Shown here one piece after another: positions 8,508-18,023 of a DNA stretch of 64,000 nt (its first letter is position 1; the number at the start of each line of letters is the position of its first letter). Under the pieces are notes generated by a model. That model was not told where the DNA came from and did not search any database. It saw nothing but the letters and a program-made list of their open reading frames with translations. The stretch lies in contig NZ_BSTD01000002.1 of NCBI RefSeq assembly GCF_030269325.1, positions 1,922,001-1,986,000 on the forward strand, in the 5' to 3' direction. The DNA is from Amycolatopsis sp. NBRC 101858 (GTDB lineage Bacteria; Actinomycetota; Actinomycetes; Mycobacteriales; Pseudonocardiaceae). The position numbers and the translations under genes were made by a program.

Positions 8508-10526
8508 CTACATGGTCCTCCAGCGGAGATCATCGGGCGCATCCTGCAACTTGATGCGATGATCGAAAACGCCGGATCGATCAGCTTTCGATTTGATGCC
8601 AGGAAGCCGCTCGACCGGACCCCAAACGTTCCACCAGTGCCGCATTCGAACAACAGCGTCCTCATTATCCAGAGTCGTCGCAAGCAGCGGCACAAAAGTG
8701 GATTCGAAAGATTCTTTTACTTGAATTACAGCATCCCGAACCAGGCGAAGCCTGAATCCAGCCCGATCAGGCACATATTCGATGCACGACTCGATAGCTA
8801 ACAAAAGCACCTTTATTCGGGCCATAAACAGATGAAAATCCTCCGCTCGCCATAGCTCAGCACTGCCGTCGAGGGCGTCAAGAAAATCGTCAACCGCGAT
8901 CCAAGCGATTGAGCGACTTGCGACACTAACTCCTTCCGACCTCATGCGTGAGTCGAAGTTCGCAGGCAAGAAAGTCGAAAGAGGCATACCAGATAAGCTC
9001 CGTAACGCAACTTCCCAGATTTCAAGTGTTCGGCGCAAAGCTTCTGCGGATACTGTAATAACAGCATCACTGCCACTTTGAACGCGAACCTCGAAAGTTT
9101 CCACATGAGGAACTAGCCCGCAACAAATAACCAAAGCCTGCAGACAAGGGTTTACCTGGTGTTCCTCAAGCTCTAAGCACGTAATCCTGGCCGTCTTTGA
9201 ATTGAATTTTGCATCAAGCAGACGCAAACCATTTGTGCCGAACAACGCTTCAGCTCTTTGCCATGAAGATAGTCGACCAGGGTCACCCATCTTCGGGCGA
9301 CCGAAATCGTGCTCAACACCCATAACTTTATAACAGGCCAGCGCTGCCTCACAGCCGCGCACGAATGCTTCTACTAAAACTGCCGCCTGTGTAACAACCG
9401 AAACATCTACCTCAACGCCTTCCGCCTGATACTTCTCGGCAACACCGTCCCATATCAACGTCTCATGCGCTTCGCCATTCCGGATATCTCTGATTATGGC
9501 ACGCTGCGCAATGCTACCTAACCAACCTCCCCGTGAAACAAGTTTTTCCCGCAGCTGAGTAAGCATGGGAGGATCAGACCAGGAGCCTTCGCGAAGACAG
9601 TAAAGAATCCATCCATAGCGCCTGAACTGACCTTCGACGAGCCTTTTGTACAAGTCCACCAGAGCTAAGTGTACAGCTTCCTCATCGTCACCTTTCCTGA
9701 CTACTTCGAGCGATCTGTCAATCCTTACCTGAATCTGCCGGAGCTCCGCCTCCGATTTCTCTAGATATCGGATAACTGGCCTAATTGTCTGATCGGCAGC
9801 AGGAAAATATAGAGCCTTCAAAAAAGCGTCGCTAGAACAATATGCAGATACCGGATCCTCGCAGCCGACAATCCAACCTACTGCGGACACGCCAACCAGA
9901 ACATCTTCCACAGGAGGAAGACGCAAGGAACTAAGGTGAGGAATCAATACCACCAGAAGTTCACTTATTCGCATGTAATAGCTAGACAGGACCCAGCCCG
10001 GGGAAAACCGGATGGCATCAGATGGAATAGTCTCAGAATCGACGCCAAACGCGCGCGCAAGAGGACTAGAACATTCTTCACCATGAACACTTAGCCACCG
10101 CAAATCTAGACTTTCGAGATCCAAGCCTTTCGACGTAGCATCGACACCAAGCACTGACTGCGTAACCTCGAATAATGCAATGTCGAGCGAGCCCGTAATG
10201 GATCGCGCTGCATCTTCATCAAAATTCTCAAATGGAGCAAGTGCAAGGATGAGGGAAACGACTCTATTCCGAAGCTCCAGCATACTACCCATCCAGGCCT
10301 CAACCTGCTTAAATTCAGCCAAGACGGGACCAGCGGTTAGTAACGCCGAAAAATCCGACAGGAGGCCCTTAATATTTTCCGCATAATGTCTCCAGATCCA
10401 AGAACGAATCGGAATAGTATGCGAAGTAGGAAAAATGAGAGGCTCATTGATTACAGTCCTGAGCGGAGCCACTAATTTCATGCGCGCCGCAACCGGAAGA
10501 ATCAACTGCATGCTCCACGTAGACAA
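8508..10526 (-). CDS. Uncharacterised 672-residue protein with a HEPN-like Rx4H motif
   Basis: A mostly helical cytosolic protein that I cannot place in a named family. The one telling motif is RDIRNGEAHE at about 345-355, where Arg349-x4-His354 has the form of the HEPN ribonuclease active site. The C-terminal half may be a separate domain. The coding region is clearly AT-richer than the flanks, like its two upstream neighbours, which suggests joint acquisition. The start is uncertain: TTG at 10526, ATG at 10511 and ATG at 10481 are all possible and no strong ribosome binding site decides. It lies 205 bp downstream of the 398-residue gene on the same strand and probably belongs to the same functional unit. 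Confidence 0.6.
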   Translation of the reverse strand: MSTWSMQLILPVAARMKLVAPLRTVINEPLIFPTSHTIPIRSWIWRHYAENIKGLLSDFSALLTAGPVLAEFKQVEAWMGSMLELRNRVVSLILALAPFENFDEDAARSITGSLDIALFEVTQSVLGVDATSKGLDLESLDLRWLSVHGEECSSPLARAFGVDSETIPSDAIRFSPGWVLSSYYMRISELLVVLIPHLSSLRLPPVEDVLVGVSAVGWIVGCEDPVSAYCSSDAFLKALYFPAADQTIRPVIRYLEKSEAELRQIQVRIDRSLEVVRKGDDEEAVHLALVDLYKRLVEGQFRRYGWILYCLREGSWSDPPMLTQLREKLVSRGGWLGSIAQRAIIRDIRNGEAHETLIWDGVAEKYQAEGVEVDVSVVTQAAVLVEAFVRGCEAALACYKVMGVEHDFGRPKMGDPGRLSSWQRAEALFGTNGLRLLDAKFNSKTARITCLELEEHQVNPCLQALVICCGLVPHVETFEVRVQSGSDAVITVSAEALRRTLEIWEVALRSLSGMPLSTFLPANFDSRMRSEGVSVASRSIAWIAVDDFLDALDGSAELWRAEDFHLFMARIKVLLLAIESCIEYVPDRAGFRLRLVRDAVIQVKESFESTFVPLLATTLDNEDAVVRMRHWWNVWGPVERLPGIKSKADRSGVFDHRIKLQDAPDDLRWRTM

Positions 10527-10731
10527 CCTGACCCCCTACCTGTCGAGCGTCTGCAGGGATACTACCAGCATCCAGTTCAAGGACTTTAGAGGTCTGCTCG
10601 CGCTGCTACCGAGCCAGTGAGAAATCGGGATCACAGCAGGCCAGGTTATCGAGTCCTATTAACTCAGCAAGTGACGGGAGCTCGCCGACGAAGTCACTTC
10701 GAAAAGATCGACTCGTCGTCGAAGCAGCCAA

Positions 10732-11928
10732 CTATTGACCCGGATAATGGCGCTCCACTGTTTCATACGCCCACTCGACGTATTTCTCCCAGTCATATCT
10801 CGCTTGAAGCATTAGATCAGCCGCATCTTGGATCGACTTATCGCAAGCAGTCCTATCTTGACCTAAGACGACATCGACGTTCACCGCCTCAATTAACTTC
10901 TTACGATACGCATTCAAGGAAGCCGCGTTGTCCTGCTTTGGGGCATTAACCGCGGACGCCAAACCGGATGGGTCATGCGCCATCGTGACTTTAGGGGCGA
11001 CCTGAAATGCCAGTGACACCATGTCGGGAAACTGTGAAAAATAGTCAACGGAGTAGGTAAATACGCGATTGAGCCTAACGTTACACGGCATCCTCGACTG
11101 AGCAATATTACGCAACCAATGACAAAACCCCATTAGAGACCACAAGAAGAACTCACTGTCATCAACACCTGCCAGGTTGACACCATCTTGAACGAGATGG
11201 TCAAGGTCAAATTCGTCGATCCCCGCGTCGCGCATAGCCGCACTAAGGTCCGTCACAAGCACACGAAGGGCCTCCTGGTCGACACGCGTCTTACTCACTC
11301 TTGTCGTCAGGAAAAGAACCCAGGGCTGATCCTGACGATCTTGCAAGGAAAAGAGGTTCCTTAGCATCGAGTAAATCGACTTATCACGGTCGGCTGGGCT
11401 CAGGAGTAGATGGTCGCACATATCTAGGTTAACTATGTCAAATGGAACTCGACGCCGAATATTCTGATGATTCGTCGATTTTTCGATGCCAAGGTCGCGA
11501 ATATCGCCCGGAATAATTTCAGACTGCGGGTCGATCCCTTCCAGCATTTTTACTTCTTGAAACGAGACGTCCATGTCGGTGCCGTTGCTATTAGATTTTC
11601 CAAAGTCTCGATCTACGCCGAGAAAACTAAGCCCCAACTCTTTTGGAGCAAGAACATCGCTTTGAAAGTAGCGGAGATCAAGCATGTCAACACCGGGCAG
11701 GCCCAGATAACGAAGCTCACGCACATCCTTGCGCAGCTCGCATAGCTGTTCAATGCAAACGGCCCATTGGTTATCGCGAACATACTGCTTTCGCGGTTTA
11801 TGCCAAGCCTCGAAACCACGTGCCGACGAGCGCTCTGGCTGAACATACGGCTTTTGGCCGATGTCCTCAGAGGAAAAATCTTCCGGTGGGGAGAATCTGT
11901 CGCCCTCTACCTCATCTGCCCCACTCAT
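10732..11928 (-). CDS. Uncharacterised 398-residue protein, partner of the GHKL ATPase
   Basis: A soluble protein of unknown family. An early segment (YVRDNQWAVCIEQL, about 50-63) leads into alternating hydrophobic strands including LSFLGVD and PFDIVNLDMC. This pattern is compatible with a Rossmann or methyltransferase-like fold, but no convincing SAM-binding motif I is present. Its ATG overlaps the stop of the GHKL ATPase gene by 4 bp (ATGA), so the two are translationally coupled. Low GC matches the neighbouring genes. I assign no function. Confidence 0.6.
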   Translation of the reverse strand: MSGADEVEGDRFSPPEDFSSEDIGQKPYVQPERSSARGFEAWHKPRKQYVRDNQWAVCIEQLCELRKDVRELRYLGLPGVDMLDLRYFQSDVLAPKELGLSFLGVDRDFGKSNSNGTDMDVSFQEVKMLEGIDPQSEIIPGDIRDLGIEKSTNHQNIRRRVPFDIVNLDMCDHLLLSPADRDKSIYSMLRNLFSLQDRQDQPWVLFLTTRVSKTRVDQEALRVLVTDLSAAMRDAGIDEFDLDHLVQDGVNLAGVDDSEFFLWSLMGFCHWLRNIAQSRMPCNVRLNRVFTYSVDYFSQFPDMVSLAFQVAPKVTMAHDPSGLASAVNAPKQDNAASLNAYRKKLIEAVNVDVVLGQDRTACDKSIQDAADLMLQARYDWEKYVEWAYETVERHYPGQ

Positions 11929-13850
11929 CCCTGCATCCTAACGATCGCAGAAATCGACTCAACCAACGCTTCCTGCTCGTCATCGTCGAGCTCATCGAAG
12001 ACGCCGTACGCAACTAGCGTCTGGATTATAGCCTTGATTTTTCGCTCATTGGACTTCGCAATCGCCGACCGGGAAATTGACTGGTCACCTAGCGTCCTGG
12101 AACGCGAAAAGATCAGATCTGCATCATGCTGAGATCGATTGGTACGAGCATCAGCGTCGACCAGCTCAACTGTTGGCTTATCTGCATCGTCACCAAATCT
12201 TCTAACCCAAGCCTCCGACGCAATTTTTTCGAGTTCGCGTGCTTCAGATCCCTGTGCTTCTTCGCGCGCCTGCTTACGCAAATTCGATCCAATCAATTTT
12301 TGCTGATTGATCGCTCTCGTAAGTGCCGTGTGGATCCAACTTGTGAGGCGGACGACGTGCGGATGAGAATAGTTAAATGACTCGCGGTCGATGTTTAACG
12401 CAGATTCAAAACCTTCCGACACAAAGACTTCACAGGATATCTGACGCAAACGAGTAATCTCGGCGATCTGAAACCTAAGGAATGTGGGATCGAAAAGTGT
12501 GCCACTAGCGCCATGAACTCGAATTAGCACACCCGAGTGCTCCACCGGCGCAATTTTTGCATTCCAGAGAAGATAAGCACTGAACTCCAGCGGCCCGCCG
12601 GAATCAGCGGGGTCAACCCCCGGAAACTCCTCGCGAAGATGTCCGACAAATATTAAAGGCTTTTTAATTGCGTTAGTCGTGTAAGGCAGGTTCCTGAATC
12701 GTAAAGGACGAAGGAGCTCTAGCTCATCGAAAAACACTCGAAACTCTGTGTCGATCGAGTCCCCGGGATCCCAATCAATCAAGTCTCTGATGGTCTTGTC
12801 TTCCGTTAACGGCAACGGCTTCGCGCGCCCTGGCCCGACACCGGGAAGTTCGAATGCTTCTACATCGCCCGCCCGGAGATCGAATGGACTTACATCCACG
12901 TAGCGAAAAGGCCCAGCAAGTCCCAGCTGCCATGCCATCTGAAGATAGTAGTCAAAGAGACCGTCTAACTTGGGATTCCCATTCGAATTGGCAGCCTGGT
13001 CCCATACTGTATCCACAAACTGCCTGAATGCTTCGTCAGGCGCCATCCCGGCTTGCCATGGAAGTTCCTCGAAAGAAGCAAGAAGATTCGACTCTTCGCC
13101 TTCGCTACCATAGAGCTGCCTGCCCGTATGGAATAAGTCCTTAAAAAAGCCCGTTTTATCACTTCGAAGCCATTTATCCAGACTTTGCAGAGCCTGCTTA
13201 GTCTTGGGACGTATATTGTTTAGCATTATCGTCGTGCCGTGAGTTTTGTGATCCTCGGCTGGCTCTTGCCAGATCGATACGCGACCAGCCTCATACTGAT
13301 CGTCGCCGACGGACGTGAAATCGCTGTACTGCTTCAGGCGCACACTGGCGACCGTCCGCCACTTGTCACCGGCTTCTTTTGTGACGATCCGGAAACTCTG
13401 AGTTAGCTGCGATACCGAAAAGAGACCGATGCCAATTTTGCCAATAAGACGCCGGCCGCCCGGGCTGAATGATGGATTCGACGAGTTTGCGACTCCAAGG
13501 TCGACGCCAATCTCTGATCGCTTTGCACTGCCCCCGATATGGTGAATAAGATGAGTAACAGCCGCGGGACTCATGCCATGACCGTTATCTTCTACCACAA
13601 TCCTAGAGAACCGCGGGCGATCAGTAGATATAACTACCCGAGTCGCATCAGCATCGTACGCGTTAGAGATGAGCTCACGTATCGCCGACGCTGGCTGACG
13701 ATAAATTCCGTCCGTAACACGAGCCAGAACTTTTCCGTCGGTTTGCAGTGTTGTCTCAACCGGCGAGGAGACATGGCGACTGGCCACGATCTGCTCAGTC
13801 AGTCGTTCGTCCCTGTCGTTAGCCACCGACGCCTCCCTTTGTGCGTTCAT
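11925..13850 (-). CDS. GHKL (Hsp90/MutL-like) ATPase
   Basis: A 641-residue protein with the three Bergerat-fold ATP-binding motifs: N box ISNAYDADA (61-69), G1 box EDNGHGM (87-93) and G2 box GKIGIGLFS (137-145). The rest has no domain I recognise beyond long helices near the C-terminus (about 520-640). GHKL ATPases of this layout are common core components of bacterial anti-phage and conflict operons, where ATP-driven dimerisation works with a partner effector. It is first in a minus-strand operon with the 398-residue gene overlapped by 4 bp. AT-rich codon use sets it apart from chromosomal neighbours. Confidence 0.8.
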   Translation of the reverse strand: MNAQREASVANDRDERLTEQIVASRHVSSPVETTLQTDGKVLARVTDGIYRQPASAIRELISNAYDADATRVVISTDRPRFSRIVVEDNGHGMSPAAVTHLIHHIGGSAKRSEIGVDLGVANSSNPSFSPGGRRLIGKIGIGLFSVSQLTQSFRIVTKEAGDKWRTVASVRLKQYSDFTSVGDDQYEAGRVSIWQEPAEDHKTHGTTIMLNNIRPKTKQALQSLDKWLRSDKTGFFKDLFHTGRQLYGSEGEESNLLASFEELPWQAGMAPDEAFRQFVDTVWDQAANSNGNPKLDGLFDYYLQMAWQLGLAGPFRYVDVSPFDLRAGDVEAFELPGVGPGRAKPLPLTEDKTIRDLIDWDPGDSIDTEFRVFFDELELLRPLRFRNLPYTTNAIKKPLIFVGHLREEFPGVDPADSGGPLEFSAYLLWNAKIAPVEHSGVLIRVHGASGTLFDPTFLRFQIAEITRLRQISCEVFVSEGFESALNIDRESFNYSHPHVVRLTSWIHTALTRAINQQKLIGSNLRKQAREEAQGSEARELEKIASEAWVRRFGDDADKPTVELVDADARTNRSQHDADLIFSRSRTLGDQSISRSAIAKSNERKIKAIIQTLVAYGVFDELDDDEQEALVESISAIVRMQG

Positions 13851-14616
13851 TGAGTCTACCTCTCGGCAACTCTGTCGGTCACAGAAGGGATGGCGGCGTG
13901 TCGCAAACAGTCCTAACTCGCCGAGAAACCCTCCTACATGTCAGCGCGCGACTCCATGGGGGCGTACCCCCTTCTGTGGCCATTTCCCATCATCTAGAGC
14001 ACACGAGTGAACAGGCCAAATTCGCCTGCGTCAGTCCTCGTCACGCTAAGCAACCGTTGCCCCCCGCATTGCTACACCGGGTGACGGATTGGTGCACAGG
14101 CCTTGGCGGGCTTGGTCACCAAAGATTTAGTCTTCCATCCGCAACTCACCAGGTCTGCCATGAAGTCAGCATTCTTGTTGCCGTTGTGAGTCCTGCTATC
14201 CGCGCCAAGACGCAGGGGGACAGGGTTGCAGCCGCGAATCGTGAACGGCTGCGCTCCACCTCACCTGTTGCTTTCCAAAGCCGCTAGAGACTGGCTCAGC
14301 CAACCGGTCCTCTAGCTTCACGATGGATGTGACACCGGCCGTCACAACCTGGTCGCGAGCCGTCATGTTGTCACAGAGGCTGTGACAGCCATAAAGACTG
14401 GCTGACCTGGCAAAACGTTCTCGTGACGGCTGCGAAACCACCATTGGGAGCCCCGTCGCAGCCGTCACAACGGGCCTCCGAGCGCCTGTTTCGACTCAAG
14501 TCACGTCGTCCGCTACATCGATGGTCGAAGCTCAGCTTGCCGAGCGTTGACACGTTCGCTGCTGCACGCATGACCGCTTGACACGGGTTCACATGTGCAC
14601 ACTCGACCGGGACAGG
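13851..14616. other. Long non-coding region containing an iteron-like repeat cluster
   Basis: About 770 bp separate the GHKL operon promoter from the regulator operon of the mobile element. No ORF here looks coding. The right half (14329-14471) has repeated GTGACA/TGTCAC-type half sites and two inverted repeats, annotated separately. A short GGGGGCGTACCCCC palindrome lies near 13960. This may be where the element begins. Confidence 0.5.
14329..14471. repeat. Cluster of GTGAC(A/G) half sites with two inverted repeats
   Basis: About six GTGACA/GTGACG-type half sites occur in both orientations within about 140 bp. One perfect inverted repeat is TGTCACAG-AGG-CTGTGACA (14369-14387). Another has 13-bp arms, GTGACGGCTGCGA at 14423-14435 and its reverse complement at 14456-14468. 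GCCGTCACAAC occurs at 14338-14348 and again at 14461-14471. The arrangement suits an origin, a transfer locus or a repressor-binding array; which one cannot be decided from sequence. Confidence 0.6.
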
Positions 14617-14874
14617 TTAAATGTTGCCGATTCGATCTCGGCGGAGAGGGATACCGTGCTCAACTCGATAGATGGCGTCGCAGCGTTCACACTGTCGTGG
14701 AATCTGGCGTCGACGACGCTCATCGGAGAGCTCGAAGACCACGGCGCCGGCTGCCCCGCAAAGCATCGTGATGATCTGGCCAGGCACTGGGATTTCTGTC
14801 AAGTGGGTTCGATGCCACTGGCCGTCGATGACCGGCTGGATCACGAGTGGGTCAATATAGATCGCCGCGGTCAT
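14617..14874 (-). CDS. Small zinc-ribbon-like protein
   Basis: An 85-residue protein with HRTHL near residue 22, a lone Cys in MLCG and a CERC pair (about 62-65), consistent with a small metal-binding protein. Such proteins often sit beside DUF5753-type XRE regulators in actinomycetes. Its ATG overlaps the stop of the XRE gene by ATGA, so it is the last gene of the four-gene regulator operon running from 16374. Function unknown. Confidence 0.6.
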   Translation of the reverse strand: MTAAIYIDPLVIQPVIDGQWHRTHLTEIPVPGQIITMLCGAAGAVVFELSDERRRRQIPRQCERCDAIYRVEHGIPLRRDRIGNI

Positions 14875-15698
14875 CGCGCCGCCTGAACCTGCGTAGGAGC
14901 GCTCAAGGCATTGGCGGTCGCGAACTCTCCGGACGCGCGCCGCAGGAGGGTCCTTGCCGTGTCGTTGTAGCGGCTCAGCGTCGTCCGGTCGGTCAGGTAT
15001 GTGTTGCAGTGGTGGTGCCTGAGCACCACAGCGAACGGATCGGATCGATCCTCGAAGAGCGTGAAGGCGCCGATCGACGTCAGCGCGGTCTCTGTTGACG
15101 GCACGGTCCGGACAGTCACGTGCTTGAGCTGTGCCGCCGCGCGAATGTGCTCGATCTGCTCGTTATGCAGGTCGTCCATGCCGTGTAGTGCCTGGTCAGC
15201 GATCAGGAACACATAGCGACGGTCCCCGCCATCCAGTGCCTGGCGGCGGACTTGGCGGCCCAGCAGGTCAATGTCTCTGCGGTCGTCCTGCACCACAGCC
15301 TTGTCCAGTATTCGTTCGGCATACGCACGGATTTGGAGAAGCTCCGGAATGCACGACGGTGCCCACTCGACGACACGGCTGGAGAGCTGTTCATACGTCC
15401 ACAGCAGGTGTCCTAGTTGCGGGTCAGACTGGTCGACCAGGTTCACGTCCCCGGCGTGCGAGGCGAGCGCCATCACTCGGTCGTACTCGGCCGACTCGAC
15501 CCGGAGGTATCCGAGGATCCAGGCCACGGCCGTCGCCGGCGCGACTTTGATGCCTAGCTCCCACGCCGAGAGCGTCGCGGGATGAACACCGATCTTCTCG
15601 GCCAGCCTCCGCAGGCCGATTCCGCGGCGCTTGCGGGCGTCGCGGAGGCTGCTGCTGACGGCAACAGTCGCGGGCGGGCGGATGATCGGCTTGGGCAT
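14871..15698 (-). CDS. XRE-family regulator with DUF5753-like C-terminal domain
   Basis: A 275-residue protein with an N-terminal HTH at about 16-70 (RGIGLRRLAEKIGVHPATLSAWELG). The long C-terminal domain contains WAPSCIPELLQIRAYAERIL, typical of the Scr1/DUF5753 proteins abundant in actinomycetes. The start at ATG 15698 is favoured over upstream codons because AAGGA precedes it at good spacing and the HTH then begins near the N-terminus. It shares an operon with two zinc-motif proteins and a winged-helix protein. Confidence 0.8.
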   Translation of the reverse strand: MPKPIIRPPATVAVSSSLRDARKRRGIGLRRLAEKIGVHPATLSAWELGIKVAPATAVAWILGYLRVESAEYDRVMALASHAGDVNLVDQSDPQLGHLLWTYEQLSSRVVEWAPSCIPELLQIRAYAERILDKAVVQDDRRDIDLLGRQVRRQALDGGDRRYVFLIADQALHGMDDLHNEQIEHIRAAAQLKHVTVRTVPSTETALTSIGAFTLFEDRSDPFAVVLRHHHCNTYLTDRTTLSRYNDTARTLLRRASGEFATANALSAPTQVQAAR

Positions 15699-15781
15699 CT
15701 TCGAGTCCTTGCTGAGGGCTGCGGGTGGCAGGAACGCGCACGTGAGCTGCGGATTGATGACGGCGGTTGGGTGGCCTGCTG

Positions 15782-16123
15782 TCAGGGCGGGCTCTCGGCG
15801 GGAAGCGCAGCTCCCACCTCTGCGACCAGAGCGCCGGCTGTTGCTGCGACCGTCTTCAGCGCGCTGATGTGCTCCAGCAGCCGGTTCAGACCCAGCGAGG
15901 TCAGGCGGAGTTCGCGGGGTTCGGCACGGCACTGGAGGTAGCCAGCCGCACGCAGGAACTCGATGTGCAGTTCGAGGTCGGGGGTGGGCAGCCCCAATGC
16001 CTGCTGAACTGCGAGTTGGGAACGCCAGCTGGTGTCGGCCAGCAGGCAGGCGATGAACAGGCGGACCGGCTGGAGCAACAGCGCGTCGAGGTCCGTACGC
16101 GACGTGGGCGAGATCGGCGTCAT
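15782..16123 (-). CDS. Winged-helix transcriptional regulator
   Basis: A 113-residue protein with a MarR/HTH_34-like winged-helix pattern: LLLQPVRLFIACLLAD, then QQALGLPTPDLELHIEFLRAAGYL as the helix-turn-helix and a following wing. Its ATG overlaps the stop of the 84-residue gene (ATGA). It probably acts with the adjacent XRE regulator in controlling the mobile element; this is inferred from position. Confidence 0.65.
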   Translation of the reverse strand: MTPISPTSRTDLDALLLQPVRLFIACLLADTSWRSQLAVQQALGLPTPDLELHIEFLRAAGYLQCRAEPRELRLTSLGLNRLLEHISALKTVAATAGALVAEVGAALPAESPP

Positions 16124-16374
16124 CGCCGCTTCACCGCGACGCGATCGGAGGCGTTCACGAGTTCACGACACGTCGGACATGAACGGTCGGCCGGTGCCAG
16201 GCAGGAGTGAATCAGCACCTCGTGGCCGCAGAGAGAGTGGTACCGGCCTTGCTGGAGGCGGATGCCGCGCAAGAACTCGTCGTCCGTGACTGCGTGCGTC
16301 AGGCCGTCCAGCACGCACCGGTACCAGCTGATGTAGAGCGCTGAGTGCAGCGACCTGCAGCTAGTGCCTGTCAT
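16120..16374 (-). CDS. Small cysteine-rich protein
   Basis: An 84-residue protein with SLCGHEVLIHSC and CPTC (about 47-69), a CxH...C...CxxC arrangement suggesting a zinc site. It is the first gene of the regulator operon. No enzymatic motif is present. Similar short proteins accompany XRE/DUF5753 genes in many actinomycetes. Confidence 0.6.
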   Translation of the reverse strand: MTGTSCRSLHSALYISWYRCVLDGLTHAVTDDEFLRGIRLQQGRYHSLCGHEVLIHSCLAPADRSCPTCRELVNASDRVAVKRR

Positions 16375-16535
16375 GTCCGCTCCCTTCGACCTCGCGACTG
16401 ATGAAATCAGTCAAACGGGAGTCAGGTCCGACGACCAGAGCAGCAGTGCGGCAGTTGTGTGGCGCGTAGGTCGCACTAGTCGTTCTGAGCTGCGGTTACT
16501 GCTGCTACATTGATCTGGTCACGCAGGGTTGGAGG

Positions 16536-18023
16536 TTGGTCATGCCCATGGGGCGACGTCGCGATGGGCTGATCTCAGCTCGTAAGGTCGCCGGCTTCAC
16601 CCAGGAGGGTCTGGCGGACGTGCTGCACGTCGACCGGTCGACCGTCGCTCGCTGGGAGGCGGGCGACTACGTGCCACTCCCCTACCTCTGGCCGAAGCTC
16701 GCGAGCGTGCTCGGTCGTTCACGAGACGAGTTGCAGGCCCTGATCGGTCCGAGCGCCGTCACGCGGGAGTTCAACCCCAACGACTCGTTCGAGCCGGTGT
16801 TCACTTGGCTCGATCGGCGTGCCGGGTGGCCGCTGGGCAGAGCCCGTGAGCAGGTCTACGCGAGCGCAGCCGCCTCAACTCGGAACCGGCCGAATCCGCC
16901 GCGAAGCGTCATCGCGGATGCCCTGGCTGACTACTACGCGCCGGCGACCAGCGACCACCGGCCCTACGTCGCGCGCTGCGGTCAGGTGGAGGTGACCACC
17001 AGCGTCCTTACGCGGCCGGCGTGGCTGGATCTCGCCTGCTCGCTGACACCCACGAGCGAGCACACCACCTTCGAGGGTGGCAGAGCGAGGCCATCGGCGG
17101 TGGTCGATGAGCGAGCTGCGGTGCAGCGTCTCGCGGACGCAGCAGCGGGCGGCATCCGGATCACCGACGTTCCCCTCTACCGGCTGCTCGAGGTCGACCC
17201 GCAGCCCGGAGCACTGAGGGCGAAGGTCGGGATCGGGTCGTTTGTCGAATACGCGCTTGGCGTCGACCTGCTGGAACGCGAGTTGATCGAGCACTTGGCG
17301 AGCGGTCGCAGCGCCCGTCCAGGGCACATGCCACTCCGTGACCGCCAGCTGCCCGACGTGTCCGCGGTGCTCGACCTGCCCGGCCGTCTCTGCGCGGGTG
17401 GCGTTCTGGCGTTGACAGCGATCGCGCGGCCGGCGGACCCGTTCCGTGGTGGCGCCGACTTCGTGCTGCTGGTGCAGAAGAGGTCAGCGCAGGTCGTGAA
17501 CACGGCCAATCGTCTGTCGGTGATCCCGAAAAGCTTCCATGGGCCGCTCGCGGACCGGCGGGCAGACGCCCGGATCGGAGTTACCCTGCGCCGCGAGCTT
17601 GAGGAGGAGCTGTTCGGCAGGACGGACGTCGACCGGTCCGCCGGAGACCTCAGGGTCGCCGATCCCATGCATCCGACCAGGCTGTCCACTCCGATGCGGT
17701 GGCTGACCGAGCAGCCCGGCCGATTGCACATGGAGTGCACCGGGTTCGGGCTCAACCTGGTCAGCGGGAACTACGAGTTCGCCAGCCTGGTCGTGATCGA
17801 GGATGAGGAGTTCTGGCCGCGGTTCGGTGGCGACGTAGAGGCGAACTGGGAGGCAGCCGGCCTGCAGCAGTATTCGACGCTCGACGGTGACTTGGTCACC
17901 GAACTGATCGGTGACGAAAACTGGAGCAACGAAGGACTGTTCGCTTTTCTCCAGGGGTTGCGTCGGCTCGCCGAGATCGGCGGTGATCGAGTGAAGATTC
18001 CCGCCGTCGAATTAAGTTGCTGA
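16536..18023 (+). CDS. XRE helix-turn-helix protein with C-terminal NUDIX-like domain
   Basis: A 495-residue protein. The N-terminal HTH is at about 8-65 (ARKVAGFTQEGLADVLHVDRSTVARWEAG). A central helical region includes DALADYYAP. The C-terminal domain has RRELEEELFGR, matching the core of a NUDIX box. From about residue 130 it is strongly similar to the convergent gene at 18359-19969, but their N-terminal DNA-binding parts differ. It may be a regulator whose NUDIX-like domain senses or hydrolyses a nucleotide. Ligand and targets are unknown. The start could be a few codons downstream at MPMG or MGRR. Confidence 0.7.
   Translation: MVMPMGRRRDGLISARKVAGFTQEGLADVLHVDRSTVARWEAGDYVPLPYLWPKLASVLGRSRDELQALIGPSAVTREFNPNDSFEPVFTWLDRRAGWPLGRAREQVYASAAASTRNRPNPPRSVIADALADYYAPATSDHRPYVARCGQVEVTTSVLTRPAWLDLACSLTPTSEHTTFEGGRARPSAVVDERAAVQRLADAAAGGIRITDVPLYRLLEVDPQPGALRAKVGIGSFVEYALGVDLLERELIEHLASGRSARPGHMPLRDRQLPDVSAVLDLPGRLCAGGVLALTAIARPADPFRGGADFVLLVQKRSAQVVNTANRLSVIPKSFHGPLADRRADARIGVTLRRELEEELFGRTDVDRSAGDLRVADPMHPTRLSTPMRWLTEQPGRLHMECTGFGLNLVSGNYEFASLVVIEDEEFWPRFGGDVEANWEAAGLQQYSTLDGDLVTELIGDENWSNEGLFAFLQGLRRLAEIGGDRVKIPAVELSC

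Noticed and set aside
11467..12380. Plus-strand ORFs inside the GHKL and 398-residue genes
   Set aside because: They lie opposite genes with ATP-binding motifs and coupled start/stop overlap, and lack translation signals.
13841..14468. Two ORFs in the region between the GHKL operon and the element
   Set aside because: No ribosome binding sites, no motifs and codon use unlike either the low-GC block or the chromosome; the region holds repeats instead.
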